Shown: piece after piece, positions 46,474 to 55,717 of the stretch
Position numbering within the stretch: the stretch's first letter is position 1
How the letters are laid out: each line of letters begins with the position of its first letter
Assembly: GCF_004368405.1 (NCBI RefSeq)
Contig: NZ_SBJH01000024.1
Location: 1 to 63,782, forward strand
Source: Olivibacter sp. XZL3
GTDB lineage: Bacteria; Bacteroidota; Bacteroidia; Sphingobacteriales; Sphingobacteriaceae
Direction: 5' to 3'
Length of the DNA: 63,782 nt
The notes under the pieces: generated by a model
What the model was told of the DNA's origin: nothing
The model's input: the letters and a program-made list of their open reading frames with translations, nothing else
Databases searched by the model: none
Position numbers and translations under genes: made by a program

Positions 46474-49400
46474 ATGATTGATTTTATTGCAAAGCTATAT
46501 ACGTTTATTATTTCGTCATATAGAACACGACGACGAATTCTTCTACTTACTTTTCTTCTTGTTTTAAATGGAGCTTTACAAGCGCAAGTTACCAAACCGC
46601 TGATTAACTCGACATTAGACGGGAAAGTCTTCGATAGCAATTCGAAGGAGCCGCTTCCGGGTGCCACCGTATCCATAGAAGGCACTACACACAAGGCAAG
46701 CACCGATGGAGAAGGAAACTTCAAGTTCGTCACCGGGCAAAAATTTCCTTACACCTTAATAATCAATTATATCGGGTACCAGGTTAAAAAGGTGGTTGCT
46801 ACCGGAAGCCCCATCGCTATTGGTTTGGAACCCGACTTTAATCAATTGGAGGATGTTGTGGTGGTGGGTTATGGCACGCAAAAGCGTGGCGATTTAACCG
46901 GATCGGTTGCATCTGTTCCGGCAGAAAATAAAAGCCAGCCTGTGGTTTCTGTAGAACGTCTCTTGCAAGGTTCGGTATCAGGAGTGACGGTTACGCAAAC
47001 TTCCGGTCAGCCGGGAGCTGGCGTGAGTGTACAAGTTCGGGGGAATAATTCCATTAATGCCGGTAGTGATCCTCTTTATGTAATCGATGGCTATCCTGTC
47101 AATAATGACTACAGCGTGAATAGCTCGGGTGTCGCAGCAGGCCCTAACATCAATCCATTGTCGACCATCAATACCGCCGACATTGAATCGATCGATGTGC
47201 TCAAAGATGCTTCCGCAACGGCAATATACGGATCCCGAGGGGCAAATGGGGTGGTAATTATTACCACCAAAAAAGGGTCCGGCGGAACGAAGTCTATCAC
47301 CTACGATGGTTTTTACGGGATGCAGGAAGTGATTCGTAGGTTACCGTTATTGAACGCACGTGAATGGTGGGAATTGCGTAAAGATGCAGCCTATAATTCT
47401 GGAAAAACACCTACGTTACCAAGTGTGTCCGGCTATTCCTTGGATACTTCCGGCGTTGGTACAGATTGGCAGGGGGCCGCATTTAGGAGTGCACCGCAAC
47501 AAAGTCATAGCTTGTCCATATTATCGGCGTCTGAAAAAACCAGATTGGGTATTTCTGCCAATTACCTAAAACAGGAAGGGGTGATTATCAATACCGATTT
47601 TGAGCGTTTTTCCGGGCGCATTAATGTCAATCACGATTATAGTGCTAAATTAAAGATCACGGGAAACTTGAATGCCAGCCGGATCAGTACGAATATTGCC
47701 CCGCCCGCTATTGTACAGGCTCTGATTTTGACGCCACCAGCTTTGCCCATTTATCAAGACGACGGATCCTTTGTGGTTAATAGCCCATTTGAATCGGCCT
47801 ATGCCAATCCGATAAACAGCCTCAATTCCATTATCAACGTTTCAAAAACCAATCGTATTCTAGGTAATTTTTCTGGAGAATATACCCTTTTAGACGGATT
47901 AAAAGCCACAGTGCTGATTGGTGCCGACTTAATTGACAATAAGGAAAATCGATACCTGCCCATTTCTACCTATGAAGGTGCTGCACTGAGCGGGAATGCT
48001 ATAGTCGGGTCACTTTATACGCTCAACTGGCTGAATGAGAACACCCTATCCTACGAAAAGTCTTTGGACGACAAAAATAGATTAAACGCTGTGGTGGGTT
48101 TCAGTTTACAGCAATCAAAATCTGAAGGTTTGAAGGCTGAAGCAGCTGGTTTTTCTTCCGATGACCTTACTTATAATAACTTGGGGGCGGGGGTTACGAG
48201 TCGTACGCCTGCTTCGTCGGCGACAGACTGGTCGCTTGCTTCTTACTTAGGGCGTATAAACTATGCGTACGACGATCGTTATTTGCTGACCGTCACCTTG
48301 CGTGCAGATGGATCTTCTAAATTCGGATCGGGAAATAAATGGGGTTATTTTCCTTCAGCGGCCTTGGGTTGGAATATTTCAAATGAAGAATTTTTTCGAA
48401 ATGTAAAGCGTATCAGTTACTTGAAATTGCGTTTAAGTGCCGGAACCACAGGTAACCAAAATATCCCATCTTATCAATCGCTCGCTGCATTAACTTATTT
48501 TCCTTACAATTTCTCCAATACAACGGTCGCAGGATATGCTCCAAGCACCGTTGCAAATCCAGATCTCGGTTGGGAGAAAACTTTTCAGCTTGATGCCGGT
48601 GTGGATATCGGCTTGGTAAACGGCCGTGTAGATCTTGCTGCCGACTACTATTATAAAAAAACAACAGATCTTCTATTAACCAGAACGGTACCCGGGACTT
48701 CGGGCTTGTCGGATATCTATAATGGCCAAGGTGCTATTGTGTATCAAAACGTAGGAGAGGTTTCCAACCAGGGCATTGATCTAAGTATCAGCTCAAAGAA
48801 CCTAATAGGCAACTTTAAATGGAATACGCTCTTGGTCTTCTCCCGAAACAGAAACAAAGTGCTTAGTTTAGGTGAGGGAATCGACCAATATATACCTTCC
48901 AGCTCTGCGCCGTCTATAGCGAAGGTTGGACATCCTGTAGGTTCTTTTATTGTGTATCAAACGGATGGAGTTATTCAGGAAGGTACAAGGCCATTAACTC
49001 CTCAGGCAAATTCCGGGCCGGGAGGTCAGCAATTTAAGGATATCGATGGCGATGGACGGATTACCCAGGCGGGGGATCGTATTGTAATCGATAATCAACC
49101 TGATTTTGTAGGAGGGCTTACTAACACGTTTAATTATAAAGGCTTTGATTTATCTGTTTTCTTGCAAGCATCCGTAGGTGGGAAATTATATAACGTGAAC
49201 CGCGCTAATTTGGAACTGGGAACCGGCTATACCAATGCATCTTCCGTATTATTGAATAGGTGGACACCGACCAACACGAATACCGATGTTAAAGAAGCTT
49301 ATCAAGACCCCGCCATTACCATCTCAGATCGGTTCATCGAAAATGCATCTTATTGTCGAATTAAAAATCTTTCATTCGGCTATAACCTTCCAAAATCGAT

Positions 49401-49590
49401 CTTGGATGCTGCAAAAATTCAAAACCTGAAAATTTATGTTTCGGCGCAGAATCTAGTGACTTGGACAAATTATACTGGATTTGATCCCGAAGCAAGCAGT
49501 AATGGTCAGTCGCTTATTGACAGAGGGGTGGACAATGGTGTGTATCCGAATAATAAATCATATCAATTAGGCCTTTTGGTAACATTTTAA
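46474..49590 (+). CDS. SusC/RagA-family TonB-dependent transporter of the sulfatase locus
   Basis: This 1038-residue outer-membrane active transporter has a Sec signal after a basic start (RTRRRILLLTFLLVLNGALQAQ). The regulatory-like domain (LDGKVFDSNSKEPLPGATVSIEGTTHKASTDGEGNFKF) follows, then the TonB box and plug (EDVVVVGYGTQKRGDLTGSVASVP; LLQGSVSGVTVTQTSGQPGAGVSVQVRGNNSINAGSDPLYVIDGYP; IDVLKDASATAIYGSRGANGVVIITTKKG), then the barrel. It heads a long plus-strand operon. I infer that it imports sulfated or desulfated organic compounds, because sulfatases and an FGE are encoded downstream. Confidence 0.95.
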   Translation: MIDFIAKLYTFIISSYRTRRRILLLTFLLVLNGALQAQVTKPLINSTLDGKVFDSNSKEPLPGATVSIEGTTHKASTDGEGNFKFVTGQKFPYTLIINYIGYQVKKVVATGSPIAIGLEPDFNQLEDVVVVGYGTQKRGDLTGSVASVPAENKSQPVVSVERLLQGSVSGVTVTQTSGQPGAGVSVQVRGNNSINAGSDPLYVIDGYPVNNDYSVNSSGVAAGPNINPLSTINTADIESIDVLKDASATAIYGSRGANGVVIITTKKGSGGTKSITYDGFYGMQEVIRRLPLLNAREWWELRKDAAYNSGKTPTLPSVSGYSLDTSGVGTDWQGAAFRSAPQQSHSLSILSASEKTRLGISANYLKQEGVIINTDFERFSGRINVNHDYSAKLKITGNLNASRISTNIAPPAIVQALILTPPALPIYQDDGSFVVNSPFESAYANPINSLNSIINVSKTNRILGNFSGEYTLLDGLKATVLIGADLIDNKENRYLPISTYEGAALSGNAIVGSLYTLNWLNENTLSYEKSLDDKNRLNAVVGFSLQQSKSEGLKAEAAGFSSDDLTYNNLGAGVTSRTPASSATDWSLASYLGRINYAYDDRYLLTVTLRADGSSKFGSGNKWGYFPSAALGWNISNEEFFRNVKRISYLKLRLSAGTTGNQNIPSYQSLAALTYFPYNFSNTTVAGYAPSTVANPDLGWEKTFQLDAGVDIGLVNGRVDLAADYYYKKTTDLLLTRTVPGTSGLSDIYNGQGAIVYQNVGEVSNQGIDLSISSKNLIGNFKWNTLLVFSRNRNKVLSLGEGIDQYIPSSSAPSIAKVGHPVGSFIVYQTDGVIQEGTRPLTPQANSGPGGQQFKDIDGDGRITQAGDRIVIDNQPDFVGGLTNTFNYKGFDLSVFLQASVGGKLYNVNRANLELGTGYTNASSVLLNRWTPTNTNTDVKEAYQDPAITISDRFIENASYCRIKNLSFGYNLPKSILDAAKIQNLKIYVSAQNLVTWTNYTGFDPEASSNGQSLIDRGVDNGVYPNNKSYQLGLLVTF

Positions 49591-49605
49591 TAGTTAGGAA
49601 ATAAG

Positions 49606-51171
49606 ATGAAAAATATAAAGCTTTTTGTAATTGGCGTTGTCGTTTTTTTTCTTGCGGCTTGTAAGGATTTTCTAGAGGAGAATCCGGCCTCTTTTGTTTC
49701 GGAAGACCAATATTATAATAACGAATCGGACGCCCTTAATGCGATTAACGCCGTTTATTTCCATTTGAATACACAAAGTGTTCAATCGCCCTATAATACC
49801 TTGTTCAATACAGGAATGAATATGGCGGGTGACGATGAAGATCCAGGGCCAGGCGCTACCAACCCTGATGTACGATCGCTCTCTGTTTTGGCACATTCAT
49901 CAAGTAATCTGCGGGTATATGAAATTTGGCAGCAACATTATGCTGCTATAAAGAAGGCAAATGTGGTTTTGGACAAAGTGCCGGATATTACTTTTACCAA
50001 TGAGAGCAATAAAGCCCGGATTTTAGGGGAAGCTAAATTCTTGCGTGCACTCTTTTATTTCAATTTGGTTCGTCTGTTTGGGGATGTACCGCTGATTACG
50101 GAATACCAAAACTATGTAGATCCTTCTGCCTATGAAATTGAAAGAGCTCCTTCCGTAGCGGTCTATGCGCAGATTGAAACGGATTTAACGGAGGCCGCTG
50201 AAGTATTGCCGAACGCCTATAGCTCTCCGGATGAAGGTAGAGCAACTGCCGGTGCCGCTAAGGCCTTGCTGGCAAAAGTGTATTTAATAAAGGCGTCTTT
50301 ACCATTAAAACTGACTGCGCATTATGAGCAGGCTATAACAAAGGCGGAGGAGGTATTGTCTCCTGCCGATGGCGGTTCCGGAGCCTATAACTACGATCTG
50401 TTTGAGGACTATTCGCATGTGTTCTTACCCGCCTATAAAAATGGGATTGAGCATGTGTTTTCTGCGCAATTTAAAGCAAACGCGAATAACCAGGGGAATA
50501 GCGAAAATCCCAGGGCGATTTATACCTCCATTCCCGGGCTCAGTGGTAGTTACGCGCACATGGTTCGATACTATACGGAAGGTAACGACAACTATTTCAG
50601 TATTTATAAGCTGTATAAACCGGACGACAAGCGGAGGGATGTGACCTTTGTGCGTAGCTTTACCAGTCCGACCAACGGTCGGAAATACGGTCTTCCTTTG
50701 CAAAACCCGGCGGTTGCACAGGATTCGACGCCTTTTTGGCATAAATGGTGGGATCCCGACAATACAGCGGTATCCAGAGAGTCGGCCGCTAATGTGACTA
50801 TTATCCGCTATTCGGAAGTACTGCTCATTCATGCAGAGGCTGAAAATGAAGTGAATGGCCCGACACTTAAAGCTTATAAATCACTCAATAGAGTGCGTGC
50901 CAGAGCCGGGTTGCCTGATTTAACCCAAGGGTTGACGAAAGATCAGTTTCGCGATTCTGTTTACTTGGAAAGACGTTTGGAATTGTCTTATGAATACCAA
51001 AGATGGTTCGATTTAATCAGGGAAAAAGATGCTGCAGGCAACGGAATACTCATCAAAAGCCTGCATAAGGTCGGTAAAACGAATGCTGCTGAAAAGCATT
51101 ATCTGTATCCTATTCCACAGACAGAAATCGATAATAATCCATTGCTTACGCAGAATCCCGGATGGAATTAA
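49606..51171 (+). CDS. SusD/RagB-family outer-membrane lipoprotein of the sulfatase locus
   Basis: The 521-residue surface lipoprotein has a lipobox (VVVFFLAAC, Cys19) and continues KDFLEENPASFVSEDQYYNNESDALNAINAVYF, the classic SusD/RagB N-terminus. TPR-like segments (KARILGEAKFLRALFYFNLVRLFGDVPL) and the C-terminal SusD motif (LNRVRARAGLPDL...ERRLELSYEYQRWFDLIR) are complete. It starts 15 nt after SusC and is the lid partner of that transporter. The sulfatase gene follows closely. Confidence 0.95.
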   Translation: MKNIKLFVIGVVVFFLAACKDFLEENPASFVSEDQYYNNESDALNAINAVYFHLNTQSVQSPYNTLFNTGMNMAGDDEDPGPGATNPDVRSLSVLAHSSSNLRVYEIWQQHYAAIKKANVVLDKVPDITFTNESNKARILGEAKFLRALFYFNLVRLFGDVPLITEYQNYVDPSAYEIERAPSVAVYAQIETDLTEAAEVLPNAYSSPDEGRATAGAAKALLAKVYLIKASLPLKLTAHYEQAITKAEEVLSPADGGSGAYNYDLFEDYSHVFLPAYKNGIEHVFSAQFKANANNQGNSENPRAIYTSIPGLSGSYAHMVRYYTEGNDNYFSIYKLYKPDDKRRDVTFVRSFTSPTNGRKYGLPLQNPAVAQDSTPFWHKWWDPDNTAVSRESAANVTIIRYSEVLLIHAEAENEVNGPTLKAYKSLNRVRARAGLPDLTQGLTKDQFRDSVYLERRLELSYEYQRWFDLIREKDAAGNGILIKSLHKVGKTNAAEKHYLYPIPQTEIDNNPLLTQNPGWN

Positions 51172-51197
51172 TGTTTATAACCTTTAATGTGAAAAAT

Positions 51198-52823
51198 ATG
51201 TATAAGAAGTCTGTTTTTTTTAGTTTGGTGTTTCTGGCTGTATTCAGTTTTAACACCGTATGGTCACAGCAAAAAAGGCCTAACCTAATTGTTATTTTGG
51301 CGGATGATTTAGGATATGCTGATCTAGGCTGTTTTGGAAGTGAAATACCCACTCCCAATTTGGACAAGCTGGCTGCCCACGGTATTCGTTTAACCAATTT
51401 CTATAACACGGCTCGGTGTTGTCCTACACGAGCTGCCTTACTAACAGGCGTTTATCCACACCAAGCGGGAATTGGGCATATGATGGAGGATAAAGGGCCT
51501 GAACATCCGGCTTACAGAGGACATTTGAATAATAATACGGTTACAATAGGAGAGCTGCTGCAAACGGCAGGATATTTTACGGCCATGACTGGAAAATGGC
51601 ATGTAGGGCAGCAGGCCGGGGTTGTTCCTTGGAAACGCGGGTTTGATAGATCATTAAATGCACCTGCTGGTGGATTTTATTATAAAGAATCGGAAAGGGT
51701 ACAACTGTTTCTGAACGGAGAGGAGCTGGCCAATGATTCTGATCGCTTGCCTGCGAACTGGTATACAACTGACTTATGGACAGATTTCGGTTTGAAGTTT
51801 ATTGATGAGGCGTTGAAGGAGCAGAAACCCTTTTTACTTTATCTGGCGCATAATGCTCCTCATTTTCCTTTACAGGCGCCGGAGGAGGAAATTGCGAGAT
51901 TCCGAGGAAAATATAAAGAAGGATGGGCGAAGCTTCGCGAAGCACGGTACAATCGGCAGTTGGAACTGGGATTGATCGATTCCTCCTGGAAACTTCCGCC
52001 CATCAATCCTAAAGTTCCTGATTGGGATCATTTAAGTGAGGCGGATAAGAAGAAATATGATGACATCATGGCGATCTACGCTGCGGTCATTACACATCTG
52101 GATAAAAGCATCGGGGATTTAGTGTCTGGATTGAAGGAACGTGGTGTCTTCGATAATACGGTAATTCTTTTTGTGTCGGATAACGGAGGGAATGCAGAGC
52201 CGGGGGCAGAAGCTAGGTATGAAGGGACGTCTCCTGGGTCTGCACAGTCTACGGTTTTCTTAGGCCAGGGATGGGCCGAAGCAGCATGTACGCCTTTTTG
52301 GGCCTATAAACACCATACGCACGAAGGGGGAATAGCTTCTCCGGCGATTGTTTCCTGGCCGAAAGGAATCCCTTCTTCCCTAAATGGTTCTTTTGATAGA
52401 CAAGCTGCTCATATCGTAGATATCTTGGCGACACTTGTAGATTTAGCAGGAGCGCAATATCCCGAAACGTTCCAAGGGAATACAATTATCCCAGCAGTAG
52501 GCACGAGTTTGAAACCTATTTTGCGTGGGAAACCGCTACAACGGAAACAGCCAATCTTTTGGGAACATGAAGGAAACAGAGCGATTGTGGACGGAGAATG
52601 GAAACTGGTTGCTGAAAAATCGGAGAATTGGCAATTATATAACCTGACAACCGATCGTACCGAGTTGCATAACTTAGTAAAGGAGCACCCTCAGCAGGCA
52701 GCGCGATTAGTCAATTTGTATGACAAGTGGTACCATCAGGTGAAGGCAGAATCCTACGATAAGGATGTGAAATGGTTTTATGATTATGAAAAAGCGAAAG
52801 CCGAGGCTTCCGCAAAAGAATGA
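51198..52823 (+). CDS. Arylsulfatase (Pseudomonas AtsA-like, S1 family), catalytically intact
   Basis: The ATG at 51198 begins a clear signal peptide (MYKKSVFFSLVFLAVFSFNTVWSQ); the longer frame from 51162 does not. The 541 residues hydrolyse sulfate esters using a formylglycine and calcium. Metal and catalytic residues are all visible: LADDLGY (Asp36/37), the formylglycine signature CCPTRAALLTG (Cys74), GKWHVG (Lys and His), APHFPL (His), VSDNGG (Asp-Asn) and YKHHTHEGG (Lys). The ending WQLYNLTTDRTELHNLV is the normal C-subdomain. It resembles sulfur-scavenging arylsulfatases rather than glycan sulfatases. It is matured by the FGE encoded in the same operon (58182). Confidence 0.93.
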   Translation: MYKKSVFFSLVFLAVFSFNTVWSQQKRPNLIVILADDLGYADLGCFGSEIPTPNLDKLAAHGIRLTNFYNTARCCPTRAALLTGVYPHQAGIGHMMEDKGPEHPAYRGHLNNNTVTIGELLQTAGYFTAMTGKWHVGQQAGVVPWKRGFDRSLNAPAGGFYYKESERVQLFLNGEELANDSDRLPANWYTTDLWTDFGLKFIDEALKEQKPFLLYLAHNAPHFPLQAPEEEIARFRGKYKEGWAKLREARYNRQLELGLIDSSWKLPPINPKVPDWDHLSEADKKKYDDIMAIYAAVITHLDKSIGDLVSGLKERGVFDNTVILFVSDNGGNAEPGAEARYEGTSPGSAQSTVFLGQGWAEAACTPFWAYKHHTHEGGIASPAIVSWPKGIPSSLNGSFDRQAAHIVDILATLVDLAGAQYPETFQGNTIIPAVGTSLKPILRGKPLQRKQPIFWEHEGNRAIVDGEWKLVAEKSENWQLYNLTTDRTELHNLVKEHPQQAARLVNLYDKWYHQVKAESYDKDVKWFYDYEKAKAEASAKE

Positions 52824-52844
52824 ACTTTAAAAATATAACTTAAT

Positions 52845-54678
52845 ATGATGAATCGGACATTGAAAATTATTGGCTTATGGAGCCTGTTCGTCTTGCCCAC
52901 GGTGCAGGGTCAGAATATAACGCAACAACAAGAACCATTCAAAGGAGTGATAGGTGATCGGTTTAATAATTCCAAAGAAGCTTGGGTTGATCCGGTTGTA
53001 GCACCTAAAGGCGCACCAAATGTGATTTGGATTCTATTAGACGATGTAGGTTTTGGTGCTAGTAGTACATTCGGAGGATTGATACCTACACCCACATTCG
53101 ATAGCTTGGCGAATAATGGACTTCGTTATACGAATTTTCATACAGCAGCGATGTGTGCCCCAACACGAGCAGCCTTATTGACGGGCAGAAATTCAAGTAG
53201 AGTACATGAAGCTGGATTTTCGCATAAATGGTCTTCATTTGGTTTCCCGGGATGGGATGGACGGATTCCGTCAGACAAAGGAACGATTGCCGAGATTCTA
53301 CGGGAACAAGGATATAATACTTTTGCTGTGGGTAAATATGGACTAACTCCCGATCAAGACGCCACCGATGCCGGTCCTTTTGATCGTTGGCCGTCTGGTA
53401 AAGGCTTTGACCATTTCTTCGGTTTTCTCGGATCGGCAACGGATCAGTATAAACCCGATTTAGTGGAAGATAATGCGCATGTTGAATCAGACGGAAGACA
53501 TTTGAGTGCGCAAATTACCGATAAGGCCATTCATTTTATTGACCGCCAGAAGAAAGCAGCGCCCGATAAGCCTTTTTTCTTATACTATGCACCCGCGGCA
53601 ACGCATTCGCCGCATCAGCTGGAAGCGAAATGGCGGGATCTATATAAAGGGAAGTTCGACAAAGGGTGGGACGCTTATCGTGAAGAGACCATTAAACGTC
53701 AAAAAGAACTGGGTATCATTCCGGCTCATGTCGAGCTGCCTGCCAGAAATCCTCTCATCAAAGCTTGGAATAAACTATCGGCTGATGAAAAGAAAGTATA
53801 TGCACGTTTTTTTGAAGTTTACGCGGGTTATCTGACTTATACGGATTATGAAGTTGGCCGACTTATCAATCATTTGAAATCAATTAATCAATTGGATAAC
53901 ACCTTGATTTTGCTGGTTATCGGCGATAATGGCGCCAGTAAAGAGGGAACCTTGTATGGAACCATCAAAAGAAGTCATGCCGCAGCACTAACACAAGAAT
54001 TGACAGAGGAGGAGGCGGTAAAAGCGCATTTGGAAGATTTTGATATTATTGGAACCCCAGAGGCGACGAATGGCAATTTTCCGTTGGGTTGGGCACAGGC
54101 TACGAATACCCCTTTTAAATATTGGAAACAGGATGCTCATTCGGAAGGAGGTACACGTAACCCGCTGGTCGTCTTTTATCCGAAAGGTATATCAGAAAAA
54201 GGGGGCATCCGTCATCAGTATGGACATGTAATCGATTTGTTGCCTACTACGTTGGAATATGTAGGGATAGATGCACCTGTTTATATTAGAGGTGTTAAGC
54301 AGGATACCATTCAGGGTACATCGCTTGTTTATTCTTTTGAAAATGGATCGGCTCCATCGCGTCATACCCAGCAATACTACTACATCTTCGGTTCCAAAGC
54401 CATTTATAAGGATGGCTGGAAAGCCGGTCAGGCGTTCAAGCATGACGCTGGTGGCGTGCAGAATATCAGTGTAGTAGATACAATTAAATAACGATTGGCA
54501 ACTCTATAATCTGGATAAGGATTTTACCGAGCTGCATGATCTGGCTAAAGAGAACCCTGAAAAGCTGGAAGAGCTCAAGAAACTGTTCGAGGAAGAGGCG
54601 AAGAAGAACAATCTTTATCCCTTAATTGACCGGAATGATATCAATAATAGACGTGTAAATTTAACTAATAGAAGGTGA
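52845..54678 (+). CDS. Second arylsulfatase, frameshifted near the C-terminus
   Basis: The first frame (52845-54491, 548 residues) has a signal peptide, LLDDVGF (Asp66/67), the FGly signature MCAPTRAALLTGR (Cys104), THSPHQ, VIGDNGAS and WKQDAHSEGG. It ends early at VVDTIK-stop. Removing one A from the AAA at 54486-54488 restores VVDTINNDWQLYNLDKDFTELHDL, the conserved sulfatase C-terminus, up to TGA 54676-54678 (about 611 residues). The usual G-K-W-H active-site loop reads VGKYGLTP (Lys164 kept, His replaced by Gly166). The gene may be a decaying copy, may contain a sequencing error, or may be recoded. It lies 1 nt before the next gene. Confidence 0.85.
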
Positions 54679-54679
54679 T

Positions 54680-55384
54680 ATGAAAAAAAACATGTATGTA
54701 ATTGCCTTGCTCTTCACATTCGGAGCAGCCATAGGCCAAGAAGAAAAACAATCATTGCTTTCTTTTGCAGACTTCGAGCAAAAGTTTGCGGTTGCGGGGT
54801 CCAATGCACAAATTTTAGACGCACGATCAGAAGAAGAATATCGGCAGAACCATGTTAAAGGTGCAGTGAATGTAGCGAATGAAAAACAATTCACGGCACT
54901 TAGTCAACAGTTGGCTAAAAATAAACCTGTGTTTGTTTATTCAATCGGAAATGGCCGGAGCGGGGTATTGGCAGCTAAGCTTCATAGGCAGGGTTTTAAA
55001 GAAGTGTATGAATTTCCGGGAGGGCTCAGCAAATGGATCGGACAAGGAAAACCAGTTGAATCTACGGTAGGAGAGGGATTGTCGTTAGTCGATTTCAATC
55101 AACAGATTAAAGCCGATCAATTAGTATTGGTGGACGTAGGGTCGCGCTACTGCGGTGGCTGTAAAAAATTAAAACCAATTGTCGAAGAAGTAGTCGCGGC
55201 ACAAAGCGAAGTGCTTAAACTGGTGGATATCGAAGCTTATGAAAATAAGAGCTTAGTAAGGGAGCTCGCCGTTGAAGGGCTTCCGACGCTATTGCTTTAT
55301 AAAGATGAAGAGTTGGTTTGGAAGAAGCAAGGGCAAAGTTCTAAAGAAGAGATTTTGGAACAAGTAAATAAGTTTAAACTATAA
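54680..55384 (+). CDS. Periplasmic thioredoxin fused to an inactive rhodanese domain
   Basis: The 234-residue protein has a Sec signal (MKKNMYVIALLFTFGAAIGQ). Residues 28-125 have the rhodanese fold, but the active-site loop reads VYSIGNGRSG, so Ser88 replaces the sulfur-carrying Cys. Residues 135-234 are a thioredoxin domain with the motif YCGGC (Cys158/Cys161) and cis-Pro GLPTLLLY. The paralogue at 33212 keeps both sites. Its place inside the sulfatase operon suggests a periplasmic reductant role, possibly for the FGE, with the rhodanese fold as a binding module. This is inference. Confidence 0.85.
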   Translation: MKKNMYVIALLFTFGAAIGQEEKQSLLSFADFEQKFAVAGSNAQILDARSEEEYRQNHVKGAVNVANEKQFTALSQQLAKNKPVFVYSIGNGRSGVLAAKLHRQGFKEVYEFPGGLSKWIGQGKPVESTVGEGLSLVDFNQQIKADQLVLVDVGSRYCGGCKKLKPIVEEVVAAQSEVLKLVDIEAYENKSLVRELAVEGLPTLLLYKDEELVWKKQGQSSKEEILEQVNKFKL

Positions 55385-55386
55385 AT

Positions 55387-55512
55387 ATGATGACCCGTCA
55401 AGATTTGGTGCTTCTCTTAAAAAAGATATTGATCGGTGTGGTTATTACCTTGATTCCGGCGATTATTTTGCTGCTGAGTATCGCTTTGTTCAGCTGCTCT
55501 TCCGTTAAATAG
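55387..55512 (+). CDS. 41-residue single-TM protein
   Basis: ATG 55387 follows the previous stop by 2 nt. The peptide starts MMTRQDLVLLLKK and has a hydrophobic helix (ILIGVVITLIPAIILLLSIALF) ending in SCSSVK. It could be a one-pass membrane protein or a signal/lipoprotein peptide. No family is recognised. Tight spacing within the operon argues that it is a real gene. Confidence 0.6.
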   Translation: MMTRQDLVLLLKKILIGVVITLIPAIILLLSIALFSCSSVK

Positions 55513-55566
55513 ATTAAGTAGCATTAACCTAGACAAATTAAGTAATTAAAACAAAATCAGATAAAA

Positions 55567-55692
55567 ATGGAAAAGGAAGCGAAAGATAGGATTGTTAGAA
55601 ATGTGCTACTGAGCATTATAATATATACGCTGCCTATCTTATTGATGTTTTTATATTTCTATATAACAGGTCAAAAACCATGGATTAAATAA
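55567..55692 (+). CDS. 41-residue single-TM protein
   Basis: MEKEAKDRIVRNVLLSIIIY begins a charged N-terminus, then one TM helix (VLLSIIIYTLPILLMFLYFYI) and a short basic tail ending PWIK. It has the same length as the preceding small gene and lies between it and the hydroxylase gene. No homology is known to me. It may be an accessory subunit of the neighbouring membrane enzyme, which is inference. Confidence 0.55.
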   Translation: MEKEAKDRIVRNVLLSIIIYTLPILLMFLYFYITGQKPWIK

Positions 55693-55717
55693 GTAATGAC
55701 AATTAAACGTAAATGGA

